Part shown: positions 52,505 through 61,900 of the stretch, in pieces | How the letters are laid out: the number at the start of each line of letters is the position of its first letter | How positions within the stretch are numbered: the first letter of the stretch is position 1 | Source: SG8-30 sp963710135 | GTDB taxonomy: Bacteria; Pseudomonadota; Gammaproteobacteria; Steroidobacterales; Steroidobacteraceae | NCBI GenBank assembly: GCA_963710135.1 | Contig: CAVPYY010000002.1 | Location: forward strand, 1-64,000 | DNA length: 64,000 nt | Direction: 5' to 3' | The notes under the pieces: model-generated | Told to the model about the DNA's origin: nothing | Databases searched by the model: none | What the model saw: only the letters and a program-made list of their open reading frames with translations | Made by a program: the position numbers and the translations under genes

Positions 52505-53959
52505 ATGGATTCGAAGAAAAAGCTGAAGAACATTTCCGAGATCCGGCGTTACTTTCATCGCAACGAGACGCCGATCTACTTCGTCAGTGCAACCAATTTC
52601 AACCTGCTTGGCATCGACGAGTGGGTGCGCAACTTCAAGTACATCAACTACATCGACTGCTACGACGGCAAGCATCCGAACGTCTATTGCCCGCCGGAAA
52701 TGCCGCACGCGGAGTTCGAGTCCATCGAGGACATCAACAACTACCTGCTGCAGCACAAGGCGGTCATCGACAGGATCGAGGGCCGCGGCGGCAAGCCGAA
52801 GCTGGTCTTCCTGATGTTCGACGAGAAGACCGAGAAGCTGGCCCGCGAGCTGGGCTGCCAGGTGTGGTTCCCCAAGGCGAAGCTCCGCAACAGCGTCGAC
52901 AACAAGATTGCAACCGTCAGGATCGGCGACAAGGCGGGCGTGCCCAGCGTGCCGAACACCCTGTCCGAGGTAAAGGACTACAAGCATCTCACCAAGCTCG
53001 CGACGGACGCGGGGCTCGGACGTGACCTGGTGCTGCAGTCCGCCTATGGCGACAGTGGTCACACGACGTTCTTCATCAAGTCGGAGAAGGACTTCCGCGC
53101 CCACCAGTCGGAGATCGTCGGCAAGGGCGAGATCAAGATCATGAAGCGCATCCGCTGCCGCGGGTCCGCCATCGAGGCCTGCGCCACCAAGAATGGCACC
53201 ATCGTCGGCCCGCTGATGACCGAGCTGGTCGGCTTCTCTGAGCTCACGCCGTACCGCGGCGGCTGGTGTGGCAACGAGATCTTCCCGGATGCGTTCACGC
53301 AGAGGGTCCGCAACAAGGCGCGGGACTACACTTTCAAGTTCGGCGAGCAGCTGCGCAAGGAGGGGTACCGGGGCTACTTCGAGCTCGATTTTCTCACCGA
53401 CCTGAAGTCGGGTGAGATCTACCTCGGGGAGCTCAATCCGCGGATCACCGGTGCCAGCTCGATGACCAATCACGCAGCCTTCGCGCACGCGGACGCGCCG
53501 CTGTTCCTGTTCCACCTGCTCGAGTTCTCCGGCATGCCGTTCGATCTCGACATCGACGAGCTGAATGCCCGCTGGGCTGCCCGGGAGAACATCGACAACT
53601 GGTCGCAGATCGTGATCAAGCACACGGAGAACACCGTCGACGTGCTGAGTGATGCCCCGGCAACCGGCATCTGGCGCATGGGCGACGACGGCAATGTCAG
53701 CTACAGCCGTTTTGACTATCACCGTCGCGCGGTCGAGTCCGAGCGCGAGGCATTCTTCCTGAGGATCCTCAAGCCCGGCGACTACCGCTACGAGGGCGCG
53801 GACCTGGGGATCCTGGTGCTGCGTGGCCGGGTCATGACGCCCAAGTTCGACCTCACCGAACGGGCGCGGCGCTGGATCCACGCGATCCGGGGAATGTACG
53901 GTGGCCGTCCGCTGCACGCCTCGACGGCGCTGCCGGAACGCCAGTTCAAGATCCTCTGA
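52505..53959 (+). CDS. ATP-grasp domain ligase
   Basis: The product is 484 residues behind AGGAG. ATP-grasp fold: VDNKIATVRIGDKAGVPSVP (the preATP-grasp transition), LVLQSAYGDSGHTTFFIKS (lysine/glycine loop), GYFELDFLTD and the metal-binding block GELNPRITGASSMTN (Glu309, Asn311). It resembles biotin-carboxylase- and carbamoyl-phosphate-synthase-like ATP-grasp enzymes but has no biotin carrier. It is thus more likely a carboxylate-amine ligase. Directly follows the decarboxylase. Confidence 0.85.
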   Translation: MDSKKKLKNISEIRRYFHRNETPIYFVSATNFNLLGIDEWVRNFKYINYIDCYDGKHPNVYCPPEMPHAEFESIEDINNYLLQHKAVIDRIEGRGGKPKLVFLMFDEKTEKLARELGCQVWFPKAKLRNSVDNKIATVRIGDKAGVPSVPNTLSEVKDYKHLTKLATDAGLGRDLVLQSAYGDSGHTTFFIKSEKDFRAHQSEIVGKGEIKIMKRIRCRGSAIEACATKNGTIVGPLMTELVGFSELTPYRGGWCGNEIFPDAFTQRVRNKARDYTFKFGEQLRKEGYRGYFELDFLTDLKSGEIYLGELNPRITGASSMTNHAAFAHADAPLFLFHLLEFSGMPFDLDIDELNARWAARENIDNWSQIVIKHTENTVDVLSDAPATGIWRMGDDGNVSYSRFDYHRRAVESEREAFFLRILKPGDYRYEGADLGILVLRGRVMTPKFDLTERARRWIHAIRGMYGGRPLHASTALPERQFKIL

Positions 53960-53986
53960 AGACCGACAGCGCGGCATGCGAACGAC

Positions 53987-54991
53987 GTGAGCCTGAACTT
54001 CGAGCTGATCACCGAGGACCGGCCCGGGCCCCGCTGGCGCGCGCTGTTCGATCGGCTATGGCCGCATCATCGTGCCTGGTACCTCGGTGAGTCGCTGAAG
54101 GACCGGCCGACCTACCTGCAGTGCCATCGCGCCATCAAGAAGCACATGCCCGAACTGCTGCCCGTGTACCACGAGCTGTGCGAGCTGGCGGGTGGCGGGG
54201 ATCTCGAGGCGCGATTCCTGAGTCTGTTCTGCCCGCCCGCCTACCTGACCGCCTGCTCACAGGCCGTCTGGCAGGGCTCGCCCTCGTTCCTGGTGCGCAA
54301 CTACGACTACAGCCCCGCCGCCTTCGACGCGGTGGTGCTCAGGACCCGCTGGCTGGGACGCCGGGTCATGGGAATGAGCGATTGCCTCGGAGGATTGCTC
54401 GACGGCATCAACGATGCCGGCCTGGCGGTCTCGCTGACGTTCGGTGGCCGGCGCGTCGTGGGCGACGGCTTCGGGGTCCCGATCATCCTGCGCTACGTGC
54501 TCGAGACCTGCGACACGGTGCAGCAGGCGATGGCCGTGCTGAAGCGCATTCCCTGCCACATGGCCTACAACGTCACCGCGCTGGACCGGCACGGCGAATG
54601 GGCGACGGTCTACCTCGGCCCCGACCGGCGGGCGTACGTGTCGCGCGCGGCGGTGGCGACCAATCACCAGGAAAGGGTCGAGTGGGCCACGCACGCCGCA
54701 GCGACCGCCTCGGTGGAGCGCGAGCGGGTGCTGCTCAACGAGCTCAGTCGCGGCAGCCCGACCCGCGAGCAGTTCATCGCCGGATTTCTCAGGCCCCCCG
54801 TGTACTCGCTTGCGTTCGACCGGGGCTTCGGGACGCTGTACACGGCGGCCTATTCGCCGTGCGATCGCTCGCTCGAACTGCGCTGGCCGGGCACGGAGTG
54901 GGTCCTCGACCTGGAACAAGCCGTCGACGGATCACTGGGCATCAGCTACCCGGAGCCGGGCGCCGCCGTCGGCTACGCCTGGCTCGGGTAG
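53987..54991 (+). CDS. C45-type Ntn hydrolase (acyl-transferase-like)
   Basis: The product is 334 residues from a GTG at 53987. The family is the acyl-CoA:6-APA acyltransferase/carcinine hydrolase group of N-terminal nucleophile enzymes. The probable nucleophile is Cys90 in PAYLTACSQAV, followed at the expected distance by FLVRNYDYSP. SDCLGGLLDGINDAGLAVSL and AVATNHQERVEW (the late Asn) match the family. A residue other than Gly precedes the Cys, so self-cleavage is uncertain. It may hydrolyse or transfer the amide made by the operon's ligase. Convergent with bchE. Confidence 0.82.
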   Translation: MSLNFELITEDRPGPRWRALFDRLWPHHRAWYLGESLKDRPTYLQCHRAIKKHMPELLPVYHELCELAGGGDLEARFLSLFCPPAYLTACSQAVWQGSPSFLVRNYDYSPAAFDAVVLRTRWLGRRVMGMSDCLGGLLDGINDAGLAVSLTFGGRRVVGDGFGVPIILRYVLETCDTVQQAMAVLKRIPCHMAYNVTALDRHGEWATVYLGPDRRAYVSRAAVATNHQERVEWATHAAATASVERERVLLNELSRGSPTREQFIAGFLRPPVYSLAFDRGFGTLYTAAYSPCDRSLELRWPGTEWVLDLEQAVDGSLGISYPEPGAAVGYAWLG

Positions 54992-55001
54992 GTCCGCGCC
55001 C

Positions 55002-56660
55002 TCAGGACAGCGACGAGGTCGCTTCGCGCTCACTCCGCGCGGCCTTGGCCTTCGCCGTCAGCGCCTCGAGCTCGTCATCGGAGAGCTGCTCGCTGCCGCC
55101 GCCGCAGGCCATGATTTCGGCCTGTTTCTCGCCGCGGATCTTGCGGTTGTGCTTCGGCCGCCATTCGACCGGGCTCTCCTTCGGGACGCTTGCGCGTGGC
55201 GTCGAAGTGGAAGTCGACCTTCTTCTTCGACTGCGGGCCCCAGTAGTTGACCCGGCCCAGGTCGTAGAAGGTGCGCTGGAAGCCGCTCTTCAGGAAGGCC
55301 TTCAGGCAGCCGAGCAGGTAGCGCCGGCGCTCGCCGCTGCCTGCCCAGGGATACGAGAAGAGCGCCTTCTTCATGTAGAAGCGGCGGTAGTTGTGCATCA
55401 CCCGGTCGAGCAGCTCGGCGCGGTCCATCGCCTCGGGCTTGATGATCGGCGTGACGAAGTTGTACTTCTCGAAGTCGAAGACCTCGACCTTGTCGCCCAG
55501 CTCCTGGAACAGGTCGGAGAAGGGCCAGGGCGTGTACATCGCCCAGTTGGCGAGGTCGGGCTTCCAGTCGCGCGCCATCCGGTAGGTTTCTTCCAGCGTC
55601 TCGCGCGGTCTCGTTCTCGAGGCCGACGATGAACTGCGCCTCGGTGACGATGCCGGCCTCGCGCAGCAGCTGGATCGCCTTCTTGTTCTGCTCGATCGTG
55701 GTTTCCTTGTTGAAGCGGTCGAGCTTCAGCTGCGCGGCGGCCTCGGTGCCCAGCGAGACGTGGATCAGGCCGGCCTTGCGGTAGAGCGGCAGCAGCTCCT
55801 CGTCGCGCAGGATGTCGGTGACGCGGGTGTTGATGCCCCACAGCATCCCGAGGTCGCGCGCGATCAGCTCCTCGCAGAACTGCGATGAACTTCTTGCGGT
55901 TGATGGTCGGCTCCTCGTCGGCGAGGATGAAGAAGCCGACGTCGTGGTCGCGCACCAGCGTCTCGATCTCGTCGACCACCTTCTTCGGGTCGCGTATCCG
56001 GTAGTCGCGCCAGAACTTCCACTGCGAGCAGAAGGTGCAGGTGAACGGGCAGCCGCGCGCCATGTTCGGGATCGCGACGCGCTTGCCGAGCGGGATGTAG
56101 ATGTACTTGTCCCACTCGAGGATGCTCCAGTCCGGCTCGATGCCGTCCAGGTCCTTCACCGTGGGCGCTGCCGGCGTGGCGATGATCTGTCGCCGTCGAG
56201 GTAGGCGAGGCCGCGGATGTCGTTGCGACCGGCGGGCCAGCGGCCGTCGTCGACGGCGCTGACCAGCTCGGTGAAGATCTCCTCGCCCTCGCCGCGCACG
56301 ATGACGTCGATCCAGGGCGCCTCGGTCAGCACCTGCTGGTACATGAAGGTGGCGTGGATGCCGCCGAGCACCGTGACGATGTCCGGATGGACCTCCTTGG
56401 CGATCTGCAGCAGCCGCTCGGCCTTGTAGATCGACGGCGTGATCGCGGTGCAGGCCGACCACGTCGGGCTGTTCCTCGACCAGGATCGCGCGTACGTCGT
56501 CCTCGGTCAGGTGATTGGTCATCGCGTCGATGAAGCGCACGTCGGTGTAGCCGGCCTTGCGCAGCGAGCCGGTCAGGTAGGCGACCCAGGCCGGCGGCCA
56601 GTTGCCGGCGATCTCGGCACCGCCGGAGTGGTAGTTCGGGTGAATCAATAAGATGCGCAT
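55002..56660 (-). CDS. bchE: Anaerobic Mg-protoporphyrin IX monomethyl ester cyclase (apparent frameshifts)
   Basis: A B12-binding radical SAM enzyme that forms the isocyclic ring of bacteriochlorophyll without oxygen. The N-terminus MRILLIHPNYHSGGAEIAGN and the stretch WPPAWVAYLTGSLRKAGYTD follow BchE closely. The cobalamin-domain block LGGIHATFMYQQVL and the radical SAM triad CPFTCTFC (after NMARG) are present, as are LADEEPTINRKKF and LWGINTRVTDILRDEEL. Five indels (extra bases near 56456, 55880, 55601, 55185; one missing near 56190) interrupt it. Corrected, it has about 551 residues and ends after a C-terminal CGGGSEQLSDDELE. No other bch gene is in the window. Confidence 0.85.
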
Positions 56661-56684
56661 GGCTCGCCCCGCTTTGAATGGCTA

Positions 56685-56706
56685 GGTGTCAGCCTAGCCT
56701 AACACC
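56685..56706. promoter_or_regulatory. TGT-N12-ACA dyad in the bchE promoter
   Basis: A 22-base near-palindrome, GGTGT-AG-CTAG-CT-ACACC with two mismatched pairs, centred 36 bases upstream of the bchE start. TGT-N12-ACA is the recognition pattern of the PpsR/CrtJ repressors of photosynthesis genes. It overlaps a possible -10 (TAGGCT, minus strand 56691-56696) that follows TTGACG (56713-56718) by 16 bases. The motif is short and could occur by chance. Confidence 0.55.
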
Positions 56707-56711
56707 AGGCG

Positions 56712-56731
56712 GCGTCAATGTGGATTGACGC
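56712..56731. promoter_or_regulatory. Perfect 8-bp inverted repeat beside the bchE promoter
   Basis: GCGTCAAT-GTGG-ATTGACGC is a perfect palindrome, adjacent to the TGT-N12-ACA dyad and overlapping the possible -35 of bchE. It has the form of a dimeric regulator site. It is not the FNR consensus TTGAT-N4-ATCAA, because the half sites face the other way. Confidence 0.55.
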
Positions 56732-56813
56732 AATCCCGTGCAGGGTGGGGTGAGATAGGCCGCGAACGGCGCGCCGCCGAGGATGGGGCGGCGGACAGAT
56801 CGGGCGTGAAACA

Positions 56814-56842
56814 CCCCCGGCCGGGCGAAGCCAGGCCGGGGG
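56814..56842 (-). terminator. Terminator after the cytochrome c gene
   Basis: On the minus strand CCCCCGGCC and GGCCGGGGG form a perfect 9-bp stem with an 11-base loop, followed by TGTTT. It begins 32 bases after the cytochrome stop codon and separates that gene from bchE. The rest of the 56661-56874 gap holds the bchE operators described separately. Confidence 0.65.
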
Positions 56843-56874
56843 CAGGTCGCGGACCGGCGCGCGCAGCCGCCGGC

Positions 56875-57180
56875 TTAGAGCGTGGCGTAGTACGCCGCGA
56901 GGTCCGCGATGTCCGCGGCGCTCAGCTTCTTGGCCGCCTTGACCATCATCTTGTCGTCGGTGCGCGTGCCGTCCTGGTACTCCACCATGGCCTTGGTGAA
57001 GTCGGCGACCGACATGCCGACGATGGAGGGATTGTCCTCGTCGCCCTTGCCGTCGTCGCCATGGCAGTCCACGCAGGCATCGGACTTGGTCTTGCCGGCC
57101 GCGGCGTCGCCCGCTTGCGCGGGGGTTGCGGCAAAGAGCACGGCCGCAAGCGCCAGCATCGAAATGGGAACGATTTTCAT
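56875..57180 (-). CDS. Periplasmic class I cytochrome c
   Basis: The product is 101 residues with a signal peptide (MKIVPISMLALAAVLFAATPAQA is the leader; cleavage after AQA). A single haem site is CVDCH, and the distal methionine is probably in DDKMMVKAAKKL. Short c4/c5-like cytochromes of this kind act as electron shuttles to oxidases or, in purple bacteria, to reaction centres. It is upstream of bchE on the same strand but separated by a terminator. Confidence 0.92.
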   Translation of the reverse strand: MKIVPISMLALAAVLFAATPAQAGDAAAGKTKSDACVDCHGDDGKGDEDNPSIVGMSVADFTKAMVEYQDGTRTDDKMMVKAAKKLSAADIADLAAYYATL

Positions 57181-57319
57181 CTAGTGACTCCGTTCTAAGC
57201 TTAGTTGTTATCAGGTGACACGGTCTGGGGCTTGGACATCCTACACCGTACGATCGTTCGCCTGATGTCGGCGGCGTTGCCTGTCACCGGTACTCGTCAC
57301 CGTGGTGTCGGAACGCGTC

Positions 57320-59077
57320 TCAGGACCGCTGTCGCTTCGGCCCGGGCGGACGGCGCGGCGGTTTACGCAGTGACTTCGGCGGCACCTCACCCGCGGGCGC
57401 GATCCGAAGTGGCTGGCCGGCGACGCGGGTCTTCTTCAGCTGGCGCATCACCAGGTCCGGCAGGCCTTGGGGCAGGCCGACGTAAGTGTGATCCTCGCGA
57501 ATGTCGACATGCCCGATCTGCCGCCCCTGCAGGCCGGCGACATTGGCGATCGCGCCCACGATGTTGCCGGGCTTCACGCCGTGCACGTAGCCCACCTCGA
57601 TGCGAAACGTGGCGGTGTCCTCGTCCGCCAGCCGCTCTGGCCGGGGCGCCTGCCCCGTGGCCCTCGGCTTGCGCTCCGGGCGCCCGGCACGCGGCTGCGC
57701 GGCATCCGTCCTGGCGCGCTCGGCGCGCGCTCCTTCATCGGGCCGGTCGTTCAACAGCAGCGGACTGTCGCCCTGCAGCAGGCTGGCCAGTACCGCCGCG
57801 ATATCGGTCGCCGGCACGTTGTGTTCGCGCTCGTACTCCTCGATCAGGCTGCGAAACGGCTCGCCCAGTCCCGCCGCCAGGGCTTCCGTGATGCGCTGCC
57901 GGAAGCGCGCGACGCGCTGCTCGTTGACGTCCGCGATCGTCGGCAGCTCCATCGGCTCGAGCGGCGAGCGCGTCGCCCGCTCGATGTAGCGCAGCATGTT
58001 GCGTTCGCGGGGCGTGATGAACAGGATGGCCTCACCCTTGCGGCCTGCGCGGCCGGTGCGGCCGATGCGGTGCACGTACGACTCGCTGTCGTAGGGCACG
58101 TCGTAGTTGACCACGTGCCCGATGCGCTCGACGTCGAGGCCCCGGGCCGCCACGTCGGTCGCCACCAGGATGTCCAGCTTGCCGCCCTTGAGGCGGCTGA
58201 CGGTCCGTTCGCGGTCCTTCTGCTGCATGTCGCCGTTGAGCGCGGCCGCCGCAAAGCCGCGGGCCTCGAGGCGCTCGGCCAGCTCGAGCGTCGACTGCTT
58301 GGTGCGCGCGAACACCAGCATGGCATCGAAGGGCTCGGCTTCGAGAATGCGGGTCAGGGCGTCCAGCTTGTGCACGCCGCTGACGATCCAGTAGCGCTGG
58401 CGGATGTTGGTGGCGGTGCTGGTCTTGCTGCGGATGGTGACTTCCTGCGGATCGCGCAGGTGCTTCTGCGCGATGCGCCGGATCGGCGCCGGCAAGGTGG
58501 CCGAGAACAGCGCGATCTGCCGTTCGGCCGGGGTCTGCTCGAGGATCCACTCGATGGCGTCGACGAATCCCATCTGCAGCATCTCGTCGGCCTCGTCCAG
58601 CACGAGGGTGGCGAGCTGCCCGAGCTCGAGCGTGCCGCGCTTCATGTGATCGATGATCCGGCCTGGGGTGCCGACCACGACGTGGGCGCCGCGCTTGAGG
58701 CTCATCAGCTGCGGCGTGTAGCTCTGCCCGCCGTAGACGGGCAGCACGTGGAAACCCTTGATGTGCGAGGCGTAGCGCTGGAATGCCTCGGCGACCTGGA
58801 TGGCCAGTTCGCGGGTGGGCACCAGCACCAGGCACTGCGGTGGACCCGGCCGGACTTCGAGGCGACTCAGTATCGGCAGCGCGAACGCGGCGGTCTTGCC
58901 GGTGCCGGTCTGCGCCTGGCCGAGCATGTCGCGGCCGGCGAGCAGCACGGGGATGGTCGCGGCCTGGATGGGGGAGGGCGACTCGTAGCCGACCTCGCGC
59001 AATGCCTGCAGCACGGCCTCGCTGAGACCGAGATCGGCAAAGGCGGGGGACGCGTTATCCGTCGATGTGGGATCCAT
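57320..59077 (-). CDS. deaD: DEAD-box RNA helicase DeaD/CsdA
   Basis: The product is 585 residues from the ATG at 59077. Helicase motifs are GYESPSPIQAATIP (Q motif), AQTGTGKT (Walker A), VLDEADEML (DEAD), SAT, and VATDVAARGLDVERI with HRIGRTGRAG. After an acidic/basic linker the C-terminal DbpA-like RNA-binding domain appears (RIEVGYVHGVKPGNIVGAIAN) and the tail is very basic (LRKPPRRPPGPKRQRS). It works in ribosome assembly and mRNA decay, especially in the cold. Confidence 0.94.
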   Translation of the reverse strand: MDPTSTDNASPAFADLGLSEAVLQALREVGYESPSPIQAATIPVLLAGRDMLGQAQTGTGKTAAFALPILSRLEVRPGPPQCLVLVPTRELAIQVAEAFQRYASHIKGFHVLPVYGGQSYTPQLMSLKRGAHVVVGTPGRIIDHMKRGTLELGQLATLVLDEADEMLQMGFVDAIEWILEQTPAERQIALFSATLPAPIRRIAQKHLRDPQEVTIRSKTSTATNIRQRYWIVSGVHKLDALTRILEAEPFDAMLVFARTKQSTLELAERLEARGFAAAALNGDMQQKDRERTVSRLKGGKLDILVATDVAARGLDVERIGHVVNYDVPYDSESYVHRIGRTGRAGRKGEAILFITPRERNMLRYIERATRSPLEPMELPTIADVNEQRVARFRQRITEALAAGLGEPFRSLIEEYEREHNVPATDIAAVLASLLQGDSPLLLNDRPDEGARAERARTDAAQPRAGRPERKPRATGQAPRPERLADEDTATFRIEVGYVHGVKPGNIVGAIANVAGLQGRQIGHVDIREDHTYVGLPQGLPDLVMRQLKKTRVAGQPLRIAPAGEVPPKSLRKPPRRPPGPKRQRS

Positions 59078-59171
59078 GAAGCTCTGCTTGGCCGGATTGC
59101 CGGGCGCGGGAGGTAACCACCCACCATACGTGAATACGGCCGGCTCGGCACGGTTTCCGGCGGTTGCCGCG

Positions 59172-59726
59172 CTAGTCCGGCTCGCGCAGGCGGCTGGTGA
59201 GACGCAGTTGCAGGAAGTTCTCGCCGGGGTTGGGGGTGCGGATTCCGCCATTCGAGAAGTGCTGGAAGCGCAGCGAAATCTCCTGAACAAAGCCGGACCG
59301 GTTGCGCCAGCCGAGCGCTAAGTGATCGCCGAAGTTGAATTCCGTGCTGAAGCGGATGCCCCCGTTGCGGTACGTCGGGCTGATGAAATTCACCCCGATT
59401 CCCCCTTCGAGGAACCACGATTTGCGCTGCGCTGGCTGGAAGGTATAGCGCAGGGTCGGGGTGATGCCGACCTGCAGGTTGGATTCCTGCGTCGCCGGCC
59501 GTTCGACCCGCCAGCGTCCGATTGCCACCTCGACCTGGGCGTCGAAGCGTTCATCGCCGATCACACGGCTGGGCCACGGCCAGTCCCAGACCGCGCCGGC
59601 AGCCAGCTGCCCGACATGGGGGTCGCCGGCGCCGCCCTGCACGAAGACGCCGTCCGGCCGGATGTCGGCGGCAAGCGTGATGGACGGCGACAGCAGCAGT
59701 GCCGCCAGCCGGCAGGCGAAGCGCAT
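59172..59726 (-). CDS. PagL-like lipid A 3-O-deacylase
   Basis: The product is 184 residues from the ATG at 59726 with a signal peptide (RFACRLAALLLSPSITLA). It is a beta-barrel with conserved RFQHFSNGGIRTPNPGEN, which contains the His-Ser pair and Glu of the PagL catalytic triad (numbering by family). The LEGGIGVNFISP strand is typical. It removes an acyl chain from lipid A in the outer membrane. Divergent relatives in Gram-negatives are often annotated acyloxyacyl hydrolase. Confidence 0.9.
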   Translation of the reverse strand: MRFACRLAALLLSPSITLAADIRPDGVFVQGGAGDPHVGQLAAGAVWDWPWPSRVIGDERFDAQVEVAIGRWRVERPATQESNLQVGITPTLRYTFQPAQRKSWFLEGGIGVNFISPTYRNGGIRFSTEFNFGDHLALGWRNRSGFVQEISLRFQHFSNGGIRTPNPGENFLQLRLTSRLREPD

Positions 59727-59806
59727 CCCGGATCCCCCCGACACCCCTGCCGGCTAGGCTAGCGCCCCCCGGGGCCACGATCCAGCCGGCGCGCGCAGAG
59801 AGCGGG

Positions 59807-61896
59807 TCAGGCAGCTCCCGCCGGGACCAGGACCTGGCTGCGCTGGCCGTCGTCGAGGAGGGCCTCGAGCCGGTGAGCCGGCATGGGGCGTGCCAGCAGG
59901 AATCCCTGCGCCAGTGTGCAGCCGCGCTGCCGCAACCACTCGAGCTGCTCGGGTTCCTCCACGCCCTCGGCCACGACCTCCAGGTCGAGGCTCTTCGACA
60001 GCGTCAGGATGGCCTCGAAGATCGCCGCGTCGCCGTGGTCGCGATGCACGTTCTGCACGAAGCTGCGGTCGATCTTCAGCGAATCCGGCGGAAACCGCTT
60101 CAGGTAGGCCAGTGAGGAATAGCCGGTGCCGAAGTCGTCGAGCGCGATGCGGCATCCCAGGTCGCGCAGATCTCCCAGCCCGTTCTGTATCCGCGCCGAG
60201 TCGCTGATGAGGACGGACTCGGTGATCTCGATCTCCAGCCAGCGCGGATCGATGCCCGATGCACGGGTGGCTTCGCGCAGGGCGCGGGCTGGATCGCCGT
60301 GCATGAACTCCTTCCCCGAGATGTTGATCGCCAGTGCGATCTCGATGCCGCGATCGCGCCAGTTGCGCAACTGCCGACAGGCCGCTTTGACTACCCACGC
60401 GCCCAGTTCCAGTATGAGACCGCTTTCCTCGGCGAGCGGGATGAAACGTCCGGGCGAGATCTCTCCGAGCTCGGGGTGGAACCAGCGCAGCAGCGCCTCG
60501 GCGCCCGCGAACCGGCCGTCGCTCAGCCTGAACTTGGGCTGGTAGTACAGCTCGAACATCTCGTCGCTGACAGCCTTGCGCAGGTGCGCGTCCAGGGTCA
60601 GCCATTCCTGGGCGCGGGCGCTCATCGCCGGCGAATACACCGCTCGCCTCGAGACGCCCGCAGCCTTGGCCTGATACATCGCGGTGTCGGCATGCTTCAG
60701 GAGAGCGTCGACGTCGCCGCCATGCTCGGGGAACAGCGAGATGCCGGTGCTCGGCGTCACGAAAAAGTCGCGGCCCTCGATGGTCAGCGGCGCCGAGAAG
60801 ACCTCGTTGATCCGGTGCGCGACGCTCAGGGCGCTGGGCTGCGCGGCGTCGCTCTGCAGGAACAGCACGAACTCATCCCCGCCGAAGCGTGCCAGCTCCG
60901 CATTCCTGCCGATCGGCGGTTGCCGCCGCAGGCACTGCTGCAGCTTGATGCCGACGCCGCGCAGCACCTTGTCGCCAACCGCGTGGCCGAAGGTGTCGTT
61001 GACGCGCTTGAAGCCATTCAGGTCGAGGTAGAGTATCGCGGCCTCGGCGAGGCCGTCGCCGGCCTCGGCCAGATGTCCGGTCACGCGCTCGACGAAGCTC
61101 TGGCGGTTGGGCAGACCGGTGAGGGAGTCGAAGTAGGCCAGTTCCCTGATCATTTCCTCCTGCTCGCGACGGCGGGTGACGTCCTGGCGCATGGCCATGA
61201 CCTCACCCGTGCCGCAACGAAAGTAGCGCATCTCGAAATGCCGCATGCTCGCGTCCGGAGCCTCTTCGCTGAATTCGTGGCTGCGGGCCACGCCATCCTG
61301 GGCGGTGGCCACGACGTGGTGACGCGCCACGTCCGCTTCCTCCGCCGGCACCAGCCCGCCAATCGACTCGGCCTCTGTGGCGACGAAGCCAGCCCCGGAG
61401 CGCAGGACGCGGCGTACCCGTCCGGCCGCGTCCAGCAGGTGAATGCGGTCCGGAATGGACTCGAGCAGCACGCGATTCTCCGCCTCACGATGGTCCAGTG
61501 CCCGGAGCGACTCGGCATTGCGCAACAGGTAACGCACGCGATGCGGGATCAGCGGCCAGTTGAGCGGCTTGGGCATGAAGTCGGTCGCGCCAGCCGCATA
61601 GGCCCGGTCCACCGAGGGCGCGTCGTCATGACCGGTGATCATCACGATCGGGGCGAAGCGCGCGTGGGCGGACTTCCTGAGCATCTCGCACACGGCGTAG
61701 CCATCCATGCCCGGCATCTCGACATCCAGCATGGCGATGGCGAACTCGGTGCGCTGGCCGATCGCCAGCGCGCTTGCACCGTCGGGTGCGGCGATCACCT
61801 CGAGGTCCGCCTGCTCGGCGGCCTCGCTGAGCATCAGTCGCGTCATTTCGTCGTCGTCGGCGATCAGCGCGACGGGGCGATGTGCGGCGTGCTCGC

Positions 61897-61900
<4 letters not shown>
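59807..61900 (-). CDS. Response regulator with GGDEF and EAL domains
   Basis: The product is 697 residues from the ATG at 61900. Receiver domain (about residues 10-130) with Asp in AMLDVEMPGMDG and Lys in FMPKPLN; then a PAS-like region, GGDEF (ARFGGDEFVLF) and a complete EAL domain (AEALLRW, EITESV, LDDFGTGYSS, KIDRSFV, VAEGVE). Both c-di-GMP synthesis and degradation are possible, with phosphorylation controlling output. Its start overlaps the kinase stop by 4 bases, so it is the cognate partner. Confidence 0.94.

Noticed and set aside
56712..56731. FNR/Anr site upstream of bchE
   Set aside because: The half-sites are TCAAT and ATTGA, the reverse arrangement of the FNR consensus TTGAT-N4-ATCAA.
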